From Streptomyces verrucosisporus (GTDB lineage: Bacteria; Actinomycetota; Actinomycetes; Streptomycetales; Streptomycetaceae): a stretch of DNA of 64,000 bases. Positions 8,492 through 19,819 of this stretch are shown piece by piece; positions within the stretch are counted from its first letter, which is position 1, and each line of letters begins with the position of its first letter. The DNA lies in NCBI RefSeq assembly GCF_017114865.1, contig NZ_JADEYH010000001.1, forward strand, positions 372,001 to 436,000, written 5' to 3'. The translations under genes were made by a program, and so were the position numbers. Under the pieces are notes generated by a model, which had not been told where the DNA came from, did not search any database, and worked only from the letters and a program-made list of their open reading frames with translations.

Positions 8492-9907
8492 GTGGACCGC
8501 TGCGTCGTCCTGGTGGACGCCGGATATCTCCTGGGCGCCGCCGCGAGCCTCCTGGCGGGCGAGCCCGCGCGCTCCCGGATCACCGTGGACCACTCCGTGC
8601 TCGTCCAGGGGCTGCGCGAGCGCGCGGAGCTGGACACCGGCTGCCGGCTGCTGCGCATCTACTGGTTCGACGGCGCCCCCGACCGGGTGCCCCAGCCCGA
8701 GCACCGGCGGTTGCGGGTCATGCCGCGCGTGACGGTGCGGCTCGGCGCCCTCACCCGCAGCGAGGGGCGGTGGGCGCAGAAGGGCGTGGACGCCGCCATG
8801 CACGCCGAGCTGACGGAACTGGCCCGCAACCGCGCCTGCTCCGACATCGTGCTGGTCACCGGGGACGGCGATCTGCTGCCCGGGCTGATGTCCGCCAAGG
8901 AGCACGGAGTGGCCGTCCACCTGTGGGCGGTCCAGGCGGCCGACGGCGACTACAACCAGTCCGAGGACCTGGTGGCCGAGGCCGACGAGCGGCGCGTACT
9001 GGACAGGGCCTGGATCACCCGTGCCGTACGGGCCAGGGACCTGACCGGGGTGTGCCCGCCCCAGCAGCCCGAGATCGCCGCCATCCTCTCCGCCCCGCTG
9101 CCCGAGCCCGCCCCCTCCGGCGGGAGCGCCCCGGCCGCCGCCTCCGGCGTCCCCGGCGTCTCCGCGCCGGACGCCGGAGGCGCCGCGAGCACGGCGGACG
9201 CCGCGGGCGCCGGGGGCAGCACCGTTCCGGTCCCGGCCCCGGCCCCGGCCCCGGCCCCCGGCGGGAACCGCGCCGAGGCCCCCGCGGCCGGGGAGTTCGC
9301 CGAGGAGGCGGCCCGGGGACCCGCGGCAGGGCTCGCGGGAGGGGAACGGGAAGGCATGGAAGGTCTCGCGGAAGGGGAGGGGCGGGCCGCCGACACCGGC
9401 CACGGCCGGGGGGTGCCCACCCCCAAGGACCTCGCCGGACTCGGCAGGCCCGCCGCGCACACCCACAGCGCCTCCCCCGGGCCCGCCGGCGCCACCCTGC
9501 GCTGGTCCTCCGACAAGGGCTGGGTCGACCGGGGCGCCGCCCCCGAGTCCCCCGAGTCCGCCGCCCTGCCGATGCTGGCCCAGCTCACCACCGCCGAGCA
9601 GCGGTGGGCCGACCGCGAGGAGGACATCACCACCGTCAGTGGCGATCCCTTCGAGGTCGGCCAGGTCTTCGCCCGCCGCTGGATCGAGCGGCTGGCGACC
9701 ACCGCCCACCTGAGGACGCTGTCGGGGGAGTACCCCCGCATCCCGCACCGCATCGACGGCGAGCTGCTGCGCTACGCCGCCCGCTTCGGCCTGCTGGCGC
9801 ACAAGGACGACCAGATCGACGAACAGGACCGCTACGCGATCCGCGCGGGCTTCTGGCGCGAGATCGACGCCCGCACCGCGGGCGAACGCGCCCCCGCCGC
9901 GGAGTGA
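8492..9907 (+). CDS. NYN-domain (PIN-like) putative ribonuclease
   Basis: 471 aa. The N-terminal ~180 residues are a NYN/DUF88 domain with the acidic residues of the PIN-like active site: VLVDAGYLL (D9), KGVDAAMHAEL and VTGDGDLLPGL. Such domains cleave or bind RNA with a divalent metal. Residues ~195-330 form an Ala/Pro/Gly/Glu-rich, probably disordered linker encoded by GGCCCC-type simple repeats at about 9230-9260. The last ~110 residues are a well-ordered acidic helical region (EQRWADREEDITT.., LRTLSGEYPRIPHRIDGELLRYAARFG). The GTG start at 8492 gives the canonical N-terminus of the domain. It is monocistronic; an ABC exporter pair follows after 30 bp. Confidence 0.82.
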   Translation: MDRCVVLVDAGYLLGAAASLLAGEPARSRITVDHSVLVQGLRERAELDTGCRLLRIYWFDGAPDRVPQPEHRRLRVMPRVTVRLGALTRSEGRWAQKGVDAAMHAELTELARNRACSDIVLVTGDGDLLPGLMSAKEHGVAVHLWAVQAADGDYNQSEDLVAEADERRVLDRAWITRAVRARDLTGVCPPQQPEIAAILSAPLPEPAPSGGSAPAAASGVPGVSAPDAGGAASTADAAGAGGSTVPVPAPAPAPAPGGNRAEAPAAGEFAEEAARGPAAGLAGGEREGMEGLAEGEGRAADTGHGRGVPTPKDLAGLGRPAAHTHSASPGPAGATLRWSSDKGWVDRGAAPESPESAALPMLAQLTTAEQRWADREEDITTVSGDPFEVGQVFARRWIERLATTAHLRTLSGEYPRIPHRIDGELLRYAARFGLLAHKDDQIDEQDRYAIRAGFWREIDARTAGERAPAAE

Positions 9908-9937
9908 GCCCGCGCCGGGCGCGTACCCTCGTAGCTC

Positions 9938-10975
9938 GTGAGCACGGGCACTGGGCAGGCGGTGGGCGACGCGGTGGACAGCGTGGAGACGCCGGCGGAG
10001 GCCGCCGTACGCGTCCACGACCTGGTCAAGACCTACCCCGCCCGGCGTGGCCGCCGCGGAGCCCCCGCCACCGCCGCCGTACGGGCCAGCGACAACGTCG
10101 GCCTGACCGTCCGGCACGGGGAGGTCTTCGGACTGCTCGGCCCGAACGGCGCCGGGAAGACCACCCTGGTGCGGCAGCTCACCGGACTGCTGCGCCCCGA
10201 CTCCGGGCGCGTCGAGGTCCTCGGCCACGACCTGGTCCGCCATCCGCGGCGGGCCGCGCGGCTGCTGGCTTACCTCGGCCAGGAGTCCACCGCGCTGGAC
10301 GAGCTGACCGTGGCGCTGGCCGCCGAGACCACAGGACGGCTGCGCGGTCTGGACGCGGCGGCCGCGCGGCGCGAGAGCGGCGAGGTCCTGGAGGAACTGG
10401 GGCTCGGCGCGATCGCCTCACGCCCCCTGAAGCGGCTCTCCGGCGGCCAGCGGCGGCTGGCCTGTGTGGCGGCGGCGCTGGTGGGGGAGCGGCCCCTGCT
10501 GGTGCTGGACGAACCGACCACCGGCATGGACCCCGTCGCGCGGCGCGCGGTGTGGGCGGCGGTCGACCGGCGGCGCGCCGAGCGCGGGGCCACGGTGATC
10601 CTGGTGACCCACAACGTCATCGAGGCCGAGCTGGTCCTGGACCGGGTCGCGGTGATGGACCGCGGCCGGGCGGTGGCCTGCGGCACCCCGGCCGGCCTGA
10701 AAGCCATGCTCGGTGAGGACGTACGGCTGGAGCTGGTGTGGCGCGACCGGCCGCCGCTGGAAGTCCCCGAGGTCGCCGCGCTGTGCCCGGACACCGCGGG
10801 GACGGGCCGCCGCTGGACGCTGCGGCTGCCTCCCGAGGAGGCGCGCGCGGCGGTCGCCGCCGTCACCGGCGGCCCGGCGTTCGCCGCGCTGGACGACTTC
10901 ACCCTCGCCACGCCGAGTCTGGAGGACGTCTATCTGGCACTGGGAGGACACACGGAAGGTCTGGTGAAGGCGTGA
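9938..10975 (+). CDS. ABC transporter ATP-binding protein (ABC-2 exporter)
   Basis: 345 aa. Walker A GPNGAGKTT, Q-loop YLGQE, signature LSGGQRR, Walker B LLVLDEPTTGMD and switch LVTHN are all present. The ~90-residue C-terminal extension is usual for ATPases of the drug/lipid-export class. The GTG start overlaps no ribosome site; a TACCCT hexamer at 9924-9929 ends 8 nt before it, compatible with a leaderless mRNA. The stop overlaps the start of the permease gene (GTGA), so the two form one exporter. The substrate cannot be told from sequence. Confidence 0.9.
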   Translation: MSTGTGQAVGDAVDSVETPAEAAVRVHDLVKTYPARRGRRGAPATAAVRASDNVGLTVRHGEVFGLLGPNGAGKTTLVRQLTGLLRPDSGRVEVLGHDLVRHPRRAARLLAYLGQESTALDELTVALAAETTGRLRGLDAAAARRESGEVLEELGLGAIASRPLKRLSGGQRRLACVAAALVGERPLLVLDEPTTGMDPVARRAVWAAVDRRRAERGATVILVTHNVIEAELVLDRVAVMDRGRAVACGTPAGLKAMLGEDVRLELVWRDRPPLEVPEVAALCPDTAGTGRRWTLRLPPEEARAAVAAVTGGPAFAALDDFTLATPSLEDVYLALGGHTEGLVKA

Positions 10976-11829
10976 GCACGGCCGTGGCGAGGACCCGGCG
11001 GGAGGCCGCGGAGGCCGCGGAGGCCGCCGGGAGCGCGGGAACCGGCGGGGAGGCGCAAGGGGCGAAAGCCGCCCCGCTCGCCCCGGGCGCGAGGCTGTGG
11101 CCCGCCCTGGGAGCCGTCTACCGGGCCCAGCTCTCCCGGGCGCGGGTGGCCCGCATCCCGCTGCTGTTCGTGGCGACCTTCCAGTCGGTCGGGATCATGG
11201 TCCTGATGCGCGGGGTCGTCGACGGGGGGCCCGGGCAGGAGGCGCGGGCGGTGGTGGCCGGTTCCAGCGTGCTGGTGGTCGCCTTCGTCGCGCTCAACCT
11301 CCTGGCCCAGTACTTCGGCCAGCTGCGTGCCTCCGGGGGACTGGACCACTACGCCACCCTGCCGGTGCCGCCCGCCGCGGTGGTGCTGGGCACGGCGGGC
11401 GCGTACGCCTCCTTCACGGTGCCCGGCACGGCCGTCACCGCGGTGGCCGGCTGCCTGCTCTACGGACTTCCGCTGGACGGGCTGTGGCTGCTGGCGGCGG
11501 TGGTGCCGCTGGCCGGCGCGGCGCTCGCCGGGCTCGGCGCGGCCCTCGGCCTGCTCGCGCCCCGCCAGGAGCTGGCCACGCTCTGCGGGCAGCTGGGCAT
11601 GTCGGCGGCCCTGCTGCTGGGCGTGCTCCCGGCCGGAGGTCTGCCGGAGCCGGTCCGGCTGCTGCGTGACCTGCTGCCCTCGACGTACGGTGTGGAGGCG
11701 CTGGCCGCCGTCCTCGGGCCCCGGCCGCACTGGGACGAGGTGATCCTCGACCTGGGGGTGTGCGCCGTCGTCGGAGCCGCGGCACTGGCCGCCGCCGCCT
11801 GGGCGTACCGCCGGGCCGCGGTGCGCTGA
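10972..11829 (+). CDS. ABC-2 type transporter permease
   Basis: 285 aa, translationally coupled to the ATPase (GTGA overlap at 10972-10975). A ~45-residue Ala/Glu-rich cytoplasmic N-terminus precedes six hydrophobic segments typical of ABC-2 permeases (IPLLFVATFQSVGIMVL, VLVVAFVALNLLAQYF, the FTVPGTAVTAVAGCLLYG region, and three more). The segment LRDLLPSTYGVEAL with following helix matches the C-terminal half of this permease type. It should work as a homodimer with two ATPase subunits to export a drug, lipid or antibiotic-like molecule. Substrate unknown. Confidence 0.88.
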   Translation: MSTAVARTRREAAEAAEAAGSAGTGGEAQGAKAAPLAPGARLWPALGAVYRAQLSRARVARIPLLFVATFQSVGIMVLMRGVVDGGPGQEARAVVAGSSVLVVAFVALNLLAQYFGQLRASGGLDHYATLPVPPAAVVLGTAGAYASFTVPGTAVTAVAGCLLYGLPLDGLWLLAAVVPLAGAALAGLGAALGLLAPRQELATLCGQLGMSAALLLGVLPAGGLPEPVRLLRDLLPSTYGVEALAAVLGPRPHWDEVILDLGVCAVVGAAALAAAAWAYRRAAVR

Positions 11830-11929
11830 GAGCCGCTCCGGTTCCGCACCCGGCCGCCGCCCGGGCCGGGTGATCACCATGTGCGGTACCGCCCGGCGGG
11901 CCGGGGGCCGGACCTGGCACGATGGCGGG

Positions 11930-12619
11930 GTGACCGCACCGACGCCTCCCTCCCCGGACCACGGCTCGTCCCAGTCGCCCCCGCCCTACGACCCGTGGGG
12001 GAGCACCCCGCGCGGCAAGGACCCCGGTGGGAACCCCGGTGAGGGCGGGGACGGCGGTGCCCCGGCGGGGCGGGAGGCCCTCGAAGCCGCGGCGGTGGCC
12101 GTGGCCGTGGCGGCCCTGGGAGTGGCGCTCGGGCTGCTGTGGCTGTGGCTGGCCCCCAGGGTTCCGCTGATCTCGGACGGCACGGCCGTCTACCTCAAGG
12201 ACTCCGAGGGCGAGGAGACGGTCGGCGCCGACGGCACGTTCGTCCTGCTGGCCCTGGGCATCGGCGCGCTGAGCGGGGCCGCGGTCTTCCTGGCCCGGTG
12301 CCGCGGTGGTGTCGGCGTGGTGATCGGCCTGGCGGCCGGTGCGCTGGCCGGCTCGCTGCTGGCCTGGTGGCTGGGGGTGCAGCTCGGCCCGGACCAGGAC
12401 GTGGTGGCCCGGGCCGGGGCCGTGGGCGAGGGCCGGGTCTTCGACGCACCGCTGGAGCTCCACGCCAAGGGGGCGCTGCTGGTGTGGCCGCTGGCCGCGC
12501 TGGGCGTCCACCTGGCCCTCACGTCCCTGTTCGGCCCACGGGACCCCGAGCCCGCCCACCCGCTCCACCCCGGATGGGGCCCGCCGCCGGGCGGCGCGGA
12601 GGACCGGCCGGGGGCGTGA
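11930..12619 (+). CDS. DUF2567-like membrane protein
   Basis: 229 aa with a Pro/Gly/Ser-rich N-terminal tail (residues 1-50) and four hydrophobic helices (VAVAVAALGVALGLLWLWLA; TFVLLALGIGALSGAAVFLA; VGVVIGLAAGALAGSLLAWWLGV; GALLVWPLAALGVHLALTSLF). The extracytoplasmic loop after helix 1 (PLISDGTAVYLKDSEGEE) is the characteristic part of the actinobacterial DUF2567 family. The GTG at 11930 is preferred over an in-frame start 60 nt upstream because a CACGAT -10-like element lies 5 nt before it. Function unknown. Confidence 0.7.
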   Translation: MTAPTPPSPDHGSSQSPPPYDPWGSTPRGKDPGGNPGEGGDGGAPAGREALEAAAVAVAVAALGVALGLLWLWLAPRVPLISDGTAVYLKDSEGEETVGADGTFVLLALGIGALSGAAVFLARCRGGVGVVIGLAAGALAGSLLAWWLGVQLGPDQDVVARAGAVGEGRVFDAPLELHAKGALLVWPLAALGVHLALTSLFGPRDPEPAHPLHPGWGPPPGGAEDRPGA

Positions 12620-12643
12620 GCCCTCCGGCGCCGGTGCGCCACC

Positions 12644-12677
12644 CCGCCCAGCGCCTCGGCCCGCCCAGCGCCTCGGC
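12644..12677. repeat. Perfect 17-bp tandem duplication
   Basis: The 17-mer CCGCCCAGCGCCTCGGC occurs twice head to tail (12644-12660 and 12661-12677) in the 81-bp gap between the DUF2567-like gene and the convergent ybaK-type gene. It looks like a recent slippage duplication; no function is apparent. Confidence 0.85.
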
Positions 12678-12700
12678 CCGCCGCCGGGGCGGCCGTCCGG

Positions 12701-13204
12701 CTACCGGGACCGGGCGATCGGCGCCGTCACCGCACCGGTGAGCTTCACCAGGTCGGCCGGGGCCAGCTCGATCTCCAGCCCGCGGCGCCCGGCCGAGACG
12801 CAGACGGTGGCGTGCCCCCCGGCCGAGGCGTCCACCACCGTCGGCAGCGCCTTGCGCTGGCCCAGCGGGGAGATTCCGCCGCGCACATAGCCCGTGGCGC
12901 GCTCGGCCGCGGCAGGATCGGCCATCGCGGCCCGCTTGCCGCCGGCCGCCGCGGCCAGAGCCTTGAGGTCCAGCGAGCCGGAGACGGGGACGACCGCCAC
13001 GGTCAGTGCGCCGTCGACGTCCGCGACGAGGGTCTTGAACACCTGCCCCGGGTCGAGACCGAGCGCCTCGGCGGCCTCCTCCCCGTAGGAGGGGGCCGCC
13101 GGGTCGTGCTCGTAGGAGTGGAGGGTGAAGTCCACGCCCGCCTTCGTGGCGGCCACCGTCGCCGGGGTGCCCCCGGAATTCGTCTTCTGCTTCTTCCTGG
13201 CCAT
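12701..13204 (-). CDS. ybaK: YbaK/EbsC-type Cys-tRNA(Pro) deacylase
   Basis: 167 aa, full length for the INS-superfamily YbaK group, which hydrolyses Cys mischarged onto tRNA-Pro. The core reads FKTLVADVDGALTVAVVPVSGSLDLK, then a GYVRGGISPLGQ stretch that contains the conserved G-x-I-S-P-x-G, and finally VCVSAGRRGLEIELAPADLV. The start is placed at MARKKQKTNSGGTP; the frame remains open far upstream but that part lies over the LON-domain gene. The basic N-terminus may aid tRNA binding. It is probably a single gene, 75 bp downstream of the LON-domain gene on the same strand. Confidence 0.9.
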   Translation of the reverse strand: MARKKQKTNSGGTPATVAATKAGVDFTLHSYEHDPAAPSYGEEAAEALGLDPGQVFKTLVADVDGALTVAVVPVSGSLDLKALAAAAGGKRAAMADPAAAERATGYVRGGISPLGQRKALPTVVDASAGGHATVCVSAGRRGLEIELAPADLVKLTGAVTAPIARSR

Positions 13205-13278
13205 TCTCGCCGTGCCTCGCGTCGGTCGGTGCTGGTGTGCGGTCGCCGTTCCCCGGCGGCGCCGGGGAACGGGGGCTC

Positions 13279-14079
13279 TCAGTTCGGGCTGGTCGGCACA
13301 CGGGTGAGATCGGCGGCGGGAACGGAGGGGAGCCTGCCGATCAGTGCCGTCTCGCGCCTGAGGATCCTCAGCTCCTCGGCCAGCCGCGTGGCGGTGTCCG
13401 GAGCCTGTAGGAGCCGCTGCTTGGCCGGGGTGTCCAGGACGGTGGCGGCGGCCACCAGATACGACACCACCGACGGCTCGTCCGGCAGCTCCTGGCTCCC
13501 GGCCAGGGTCCTCTCCCGCGCGCCGGCCAGCTGCTTCTGGTAGGCGCGGAAGGCCCGCAGCACACCGGAGGCGAGCGCGCCCGCCCCCTCGCCGCCGTCC
13601 TCCGGCAGTTCCTCGACCTCGCCGACCAGATACGGTCCCGAGGCGTCGACGGACAGCAGCCGGAAGCGGGTGGTGCCGGTGGCCAGCACCTCGTAGCCGC
13701 CCGTGCTCCCGCCGTCCCGCTCCCCGTCGCCGTCCACGTCCTCGCCGGCCTCCCCGCCGTCGCCGGAGCGCTCGCGGATGGACGTGGCGTCGGCGACGCA
13801 GCCCACCGTGTGGAAGGCGCGCATCGGGTCGGGGCCGAAGCCCGCGGCCGGCCCGGCGGCGGCCCGCTCCGTGGGGTCCGGCATCCCGACCGAGGTGGGG
13901 GCGACCTCGCGGCCGTCCCGGATGGCGACCACCCCGAAGCGGCGCGGCGCGTCCTCGGGGATCTCCAGCAGGTCGCGCATCAGGGCGCGGTACCGCTGCT
14001 CGAAGATGTTCAGCGGCAGCACCAGCCCCGGGAACAGCACGGTGTTGAGGGGGAAGATCGGTAGGCGCGTGGTGGTCAC
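13279..14079 (-). CDS. LON peptidase substrate-binding domain protein
   Basis: 266 aa carrying only the N-terminal substrate-binding domain of Lon protease, with no AAA or protease domain. The diagnostic start is FPLNTVLFPGLVLPLNIFEQRYRALMRDLL (residues ~8-38), followed by FGVVAIRDG and, later, YEVLATGTTRFRLLSV. An acidic Gly/Asp/Glu insert (about residues 110-135) interrupts the domain. The C-terminal third is helical. Stand-alone LON-domain proteins are common in actinobacteria and thought to bind proteins, but their partner is not known. Same strand as the YbaK-type gene. Confidence 0.88.
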   Translation of the reverse strand: MTTTRLPIFPLNTVLFPGLVLPLNIFEQRYRALMRDLLEIPEDAPRRFGVVAIRDGREVAPTSVGMPDPTERAAAGPAAGFGPDPMRAFHTVGCVADATSIRERSGDGGEAGEDVDGDGERDGGSTGGYEVLATGTTRFRLLSVDASGPYLVGEVEELPEDGGEGAGALASGVLRAFRAYQKQLAGARERTLAGSQELPDEPSVVSYLVAAATVLDTPAKQRLLQAPDTATRLAEELRILRRETALIGRLPSVPAADLTRVPTSPN

Positions 14080-14159
14080 AGCCGCAGCCTACGGCCTCCC
14101 CGCCGCGGGGCGCCTCCGTCACCCGCCACCCGTCCGCCGCACCCGCCCGCCGGGCACGC

Positions 14160-15779
14160 TCACTGGCGTCTCAGCAGCCGGGTGGCCCCGGCCGCGACCG
14201 TGGTGGCCAGCACCCAGCCGAGCATGATCAGCGCCGCGGCCGTCCACTGGTAGCTCCCCCCTGGCCTCCAGTGGCTGTCCTGACCCAGGTCGATCACCGG
14301 CAGCAGCAGGTCCAGGACGTACAGCGGGGCGTTCCAGTGCGGCGACTCCCCCGGTTTGAGCGGAGCCGGCGGCCGCCGGGCGAACAGCACCGTGCCCGAG
14401 GCCCACAGCACCGCCATCCACAGGGCGGCCTGGCCCGGCCGGTAGCCGTAGGCGACCGTCCAGTCCTGCAGATAACCCCACAGTTTGGCGGCCAGCGGCA
14501 GGGTCTCGCGGCGGCGGCGCTGCTTGGCCAGCAGCACCGCGCGCGCGTCCGCGTCCTCCCCGCTGTTGCGCATCACCGCCGCGAGCTGCTCGTACGGCTC
14601 CGGGGCGTACTCCGGCGTCGCCGTCTCCAGCCACCGCAGCCGCTGGGCGAGGGTGAACCGGCCGCGCGGGATCAGGTTCTGGTAGGTGAACCCGGCCATC
14701 CACAGCCCCTCGTCCACCGGCCAGCTCTCCACCCTGTCCACCAGGTTGTCCACGGTCGCCCCCGCGAGCACCACCCGGCCGCCGCCCGGCCGCTCGGGCG
14801 TGAAGCACAGCTCCGGGGTCTGGACGCGGCGCAGCGACAGCTCCTGGTCGCGCTGGAGGACGAAGCGCGCGTCGTCCAGCACCAGCGAGTCCCCGAACTT
14901 CCCGTCGTCCAGCTTCACCCCGCCGGTGCACTCGAAGCGCTTGACGCGCCGCACCATGTGGCTGTGCTCGTCCGGAGGCGGCCAGGAGGTGCCGCCCGGC
15001 GGGGTGGTGCCGTGCACGACCGGCAGCCGGCGCGGCCCGGAGGAGGCGAAGTGGGCGAAGTGCTCCACGGTCATCTGAGGCGCGTACAGCGCGTACTGCC
15101 CGTTGCCGCCGCGCAGGACGCTGCCGTACATGAACAGCGAGCCGCCGATCTCCGCACCGCGCAGGCTCACCTCTCCCTGGGCGAACATCAGGCTGGCCTG
15201 GAGGTCCTGGGCGACCTCGATCCCGTCGGCGGACAGCGACCGCACTCGCTCTCCGCGGCCGACCGTCATCTCGTTGAGCATCAGGTCCGTGCCTATGGAG
15301 GCGTCGGTGAGCCGGACGCCGCCGGGAATGGTGCAGCGCGGCAGGTGGAGATCGCCCTCGGTGCTCATCCGGGCGGCCTCCAGCCGGGGTATGTGGCAGT
15401 CGATCATGCGGGCGGTTACCAGCCGGCACTCGTGCAGCAGCACCTCCTGCTCGAAGCGGCACTGCCGGAACTCGAAGTACGGCTCGACCGTCCCGCCGGA
15501 CAGGTCCAGCCGCCCCGTCACGTACACACCGGTCAGCTGCAGGGACGCGACACGCCCGAGCAGCGGCGGCGGACCGTGCAGCAGGAGCAGGGCGACGACG
15601 CGGGCCCGCACCGTCCGCTGCGGCCCCCACTCGTGGTCGCCGTTCGGGTCGTCCAGCTCCGCCTCGCCCGAGCGCAGGTCGTGCTCGCTGCCGTTGCGGA
15701 AGGCCTGCCACATGCCCCACTCCGCGGTGGTCAGCCGGATCCCGGGCGGCGGATCACCGTTGTTCGGAACATCACTCAC
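14160..15779 (-). CDS. Large membrane-anchored beta-solenoid-like protein of unknown function
   Basis: 539 aa. Residues ~80-340 consist of irregular repeats of about 20 residues of the form LxGxxVTGxLDLSGxxV / FRQCRFEQEVLLHECRL / MIDCHIPRLEAARM / GGVRLTDASIGTDLMLN, which resemble pentapeptide-repeat or right-handed solenoid rungs. The C-terminal part contains a helical segment (LAKQRRRRETLPLAAKLWGYLQDW) and three transmembrane helices (AALWMAVLWASGTVLFA; LYVLDLLLPVIDL; AALIMLGWVLATTVAAGA). Relatives in Streptomyces are often labelled membrane-associated oxidoreductase, but I see no nucleotide-binding or redox motif. It is divergent from hisD with a shared 174-bp control region. The ATG start at 15779 gives the N-terminus MSDVPNNGD. 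Confidence 0.75.
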   Translation of the reverse strand: MSDVPNNGDPPPGIRLTTAEWGMWQAFRNGSEHDLRSGEAELDDPNGDHEWGPQRTVRARVVALLLLHGPPPLLGRVASLQLTGVYVTGRLDLSGGTVEPYFEFRQCRFEQEVLLHECRLVTARMIDCHIPRLEAARMSTEGDLHLPRCTIPGGVRLTDASIGTDLMLNEMTVGRGERVRSLSADGIEVAQDLQASLMFAQGEVSLRGAEIGGSLFMYGSVLRGGNGQYALYAPQMTVEHFAHFASSGPRRLPVVHGTTPPGGTSWPPPDEHSHMVRRVKRFECTGGVKLDDGKFGDSLVLDDARFVLQRDQELSLRRVQTPELCFTPERPGGGRVVLAGATVDNLVDRVESWPVDEGLWMAGFTYQNLIPRGRFTLAQRLRWLETATPEYAPEPYEQLAAVMRNSGEDADARAVLLAKQRRRRETLPLAAKLWGYLQDWTVAYGYRPGQAALWMAVLWASGTVLFARRPPAPLKPGESPHWNAPLYVLDLLLPVIDLGQDSHWRPGGSYQWTAAALIMLGWVLATTVAAGATRLLRRQ

Positions 15780-15876
15780 GATGTGTCCCCCAAGTCACAG
15801 ATGGCACTGCGTGACGATCAAGACGCTATCGGTCAGCACTGACATCTGGATGCCCTCTCCAGGCCCACCCGTACCG

Positions 15877-15895
15877 CGTATCACGCACTGATACG
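15877..15895. promoter_or_regulatory. Inverted repeat between the solenoid gene and hisD
   Basis: CGTATCA-cgcac-TGATACG is a perfect 7-bp inverted repeat with a 5-nt spacer. A second short palindrome (GTCAG-CA-CTGAC) lies at 15832-15843 and shares the inner CACTGA. Both are in the divergent promoter region and have the size of operators for dimeric regulators. No regulator is assigned. Confidence 0.35.
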
Positions 15896-15922
15896 GAGCG
15901 CCGGGCACCGGATCGCGTCTGA

Positions 15923-18968
<3,046 letters not shown>

Positions 18969-18972
<4 letters not shown>

Positions 18973-19133
18973 GCGGTGTCTCCATCGTGCTGATCTTCGT
19001 GGGACTCTTCCTGCTCGGCGGCGCCGTCTCCTTCTGGAAGCAGCGGATGCCCAAGGGAGTCATCACCCTGCTCGGTATCGGTGCCGCCCTGTCCCTGATC
19101 GCCGGAATCCTGCGCCTGGAGGTGTGGTCGTGA
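18969..19133 (+). CDS. 54-aa membrane protein embedded in the his operon
   Basis: A 54-residue protein with two hydrophobic helices ([20 protein letters not shown] and [20 protein letters not shown]) separated by the basic hinge KQRMPKG. Its GTG overlaps the hisB stop and its stop overlaps the hisH start, so it is translated in step with both. The exact start-stop coupling and non-random hydrophobic pattern support a real gene. I recall a similar small gene at this place in other Streptomyces his operons, but cannot search for it. Role unknown; it could be a membrane tether or simply an operon passenger. Confidence 0.78.
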
Positions 19134-19771
19134 CGGAGAGGAAGAAGGTCGTCGTCTTCGACTACGGCTTCGGCAACGTGCGCTCGGCCGAGCGTGCCCT
19201 GGCCCGGGCCGGCGCGGAGGTGGAGATCACCGGCGACTACGACACCGCGATGAACGCCGACGGGCTGCTCGTGCCCGGCGTCGGCGCCTTCGCCGCCTGC
19301 ATGACGGGTCTGCGCAGGGCCCGCGGCGACTGGGTCGTCGAGCGCCGGCTCGCCGGCGGGCGCCCGGTGATGGGGATCTGCGTCGGCATGCAGATCCTGT
19401 TCGGCCGGGGCATCGAGCACGGTGTCGAGGCCGAGGGCCTGGACGAGTGGCCCGGCACGGTCGGCCCGCTCAAGGCGGACGTCGTACCGCACATGGGCTG
19501 GAACACCGTCGAGGCGCCCGGGGACTCCAGGCTGTTCGCGGGCCTGCCCGCAGACGCCCGCTACTACTTCGTGCACTCCTACGCCGTGCACGACTGGGAA
19601 CTCCAGAGCACCAACCCCGCCATGGCGGCCCCCAAGGTCACCTGGGCCACCCACGGCGAGCGGTTCGTCGCCGCCGTGGAGAACGGCCCGCTGTGGGCCA
19701 CCCAGTTCCACCCCGAGAAGTCCGGCGACGCCGGCGCACAGCTGCTGACCAACTGGATCAGCACCCTCTAG
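19130..19771 (+). CDS. hisH: Imidazole glycerol phosphate synthase, glutaminase subunit
   Basis: 213 aa, class-I glutamine amidotransferase that delivers ammonia to HisF. Nucleophile Cys is in [11 protein letters not shown], the catalytic His-Glu pair in TQFHPEKSG, and the N-terminus reads [21 protein letters not shown] 19130 is chosen over GTG 19124 because GGAGG (19118-19122) stands 7 nt before it. The partner hisF lies two genes downstream, not adjacent. Confidence 0.96.
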   Translation: MTERKKVVVFDYGFGNVRSAERALARAGAEVEITGDYDTAMNADGLLVPGVGAFAACMTGLRRARGDWVVERRLAGGRPVMGICVGMQILFGRGIEHGVEAEGLDEWPGTVGPLKADVVPHMGWNTVEAPGDSRLFAGLPADARYYFVHSYAVHDWELQSTNPAMAAPKVTWATHGERFVAAVENGPLWATQFHPEKSGDAGAQLLTNWISTL

Positions 19772-19819
19772 CCCCACCCGCCACCCCACCGACCCCCAGG
19801 ATCTTAGGACCGCCAGCTG

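Noticed and set aside
9228-9262. GGCCCC repeat run in the NYN gene as a CRISPR or VNTR array
   Set aside because: It is a short in-frame simple repeat coding for Ala-Pro; there are no spacers.
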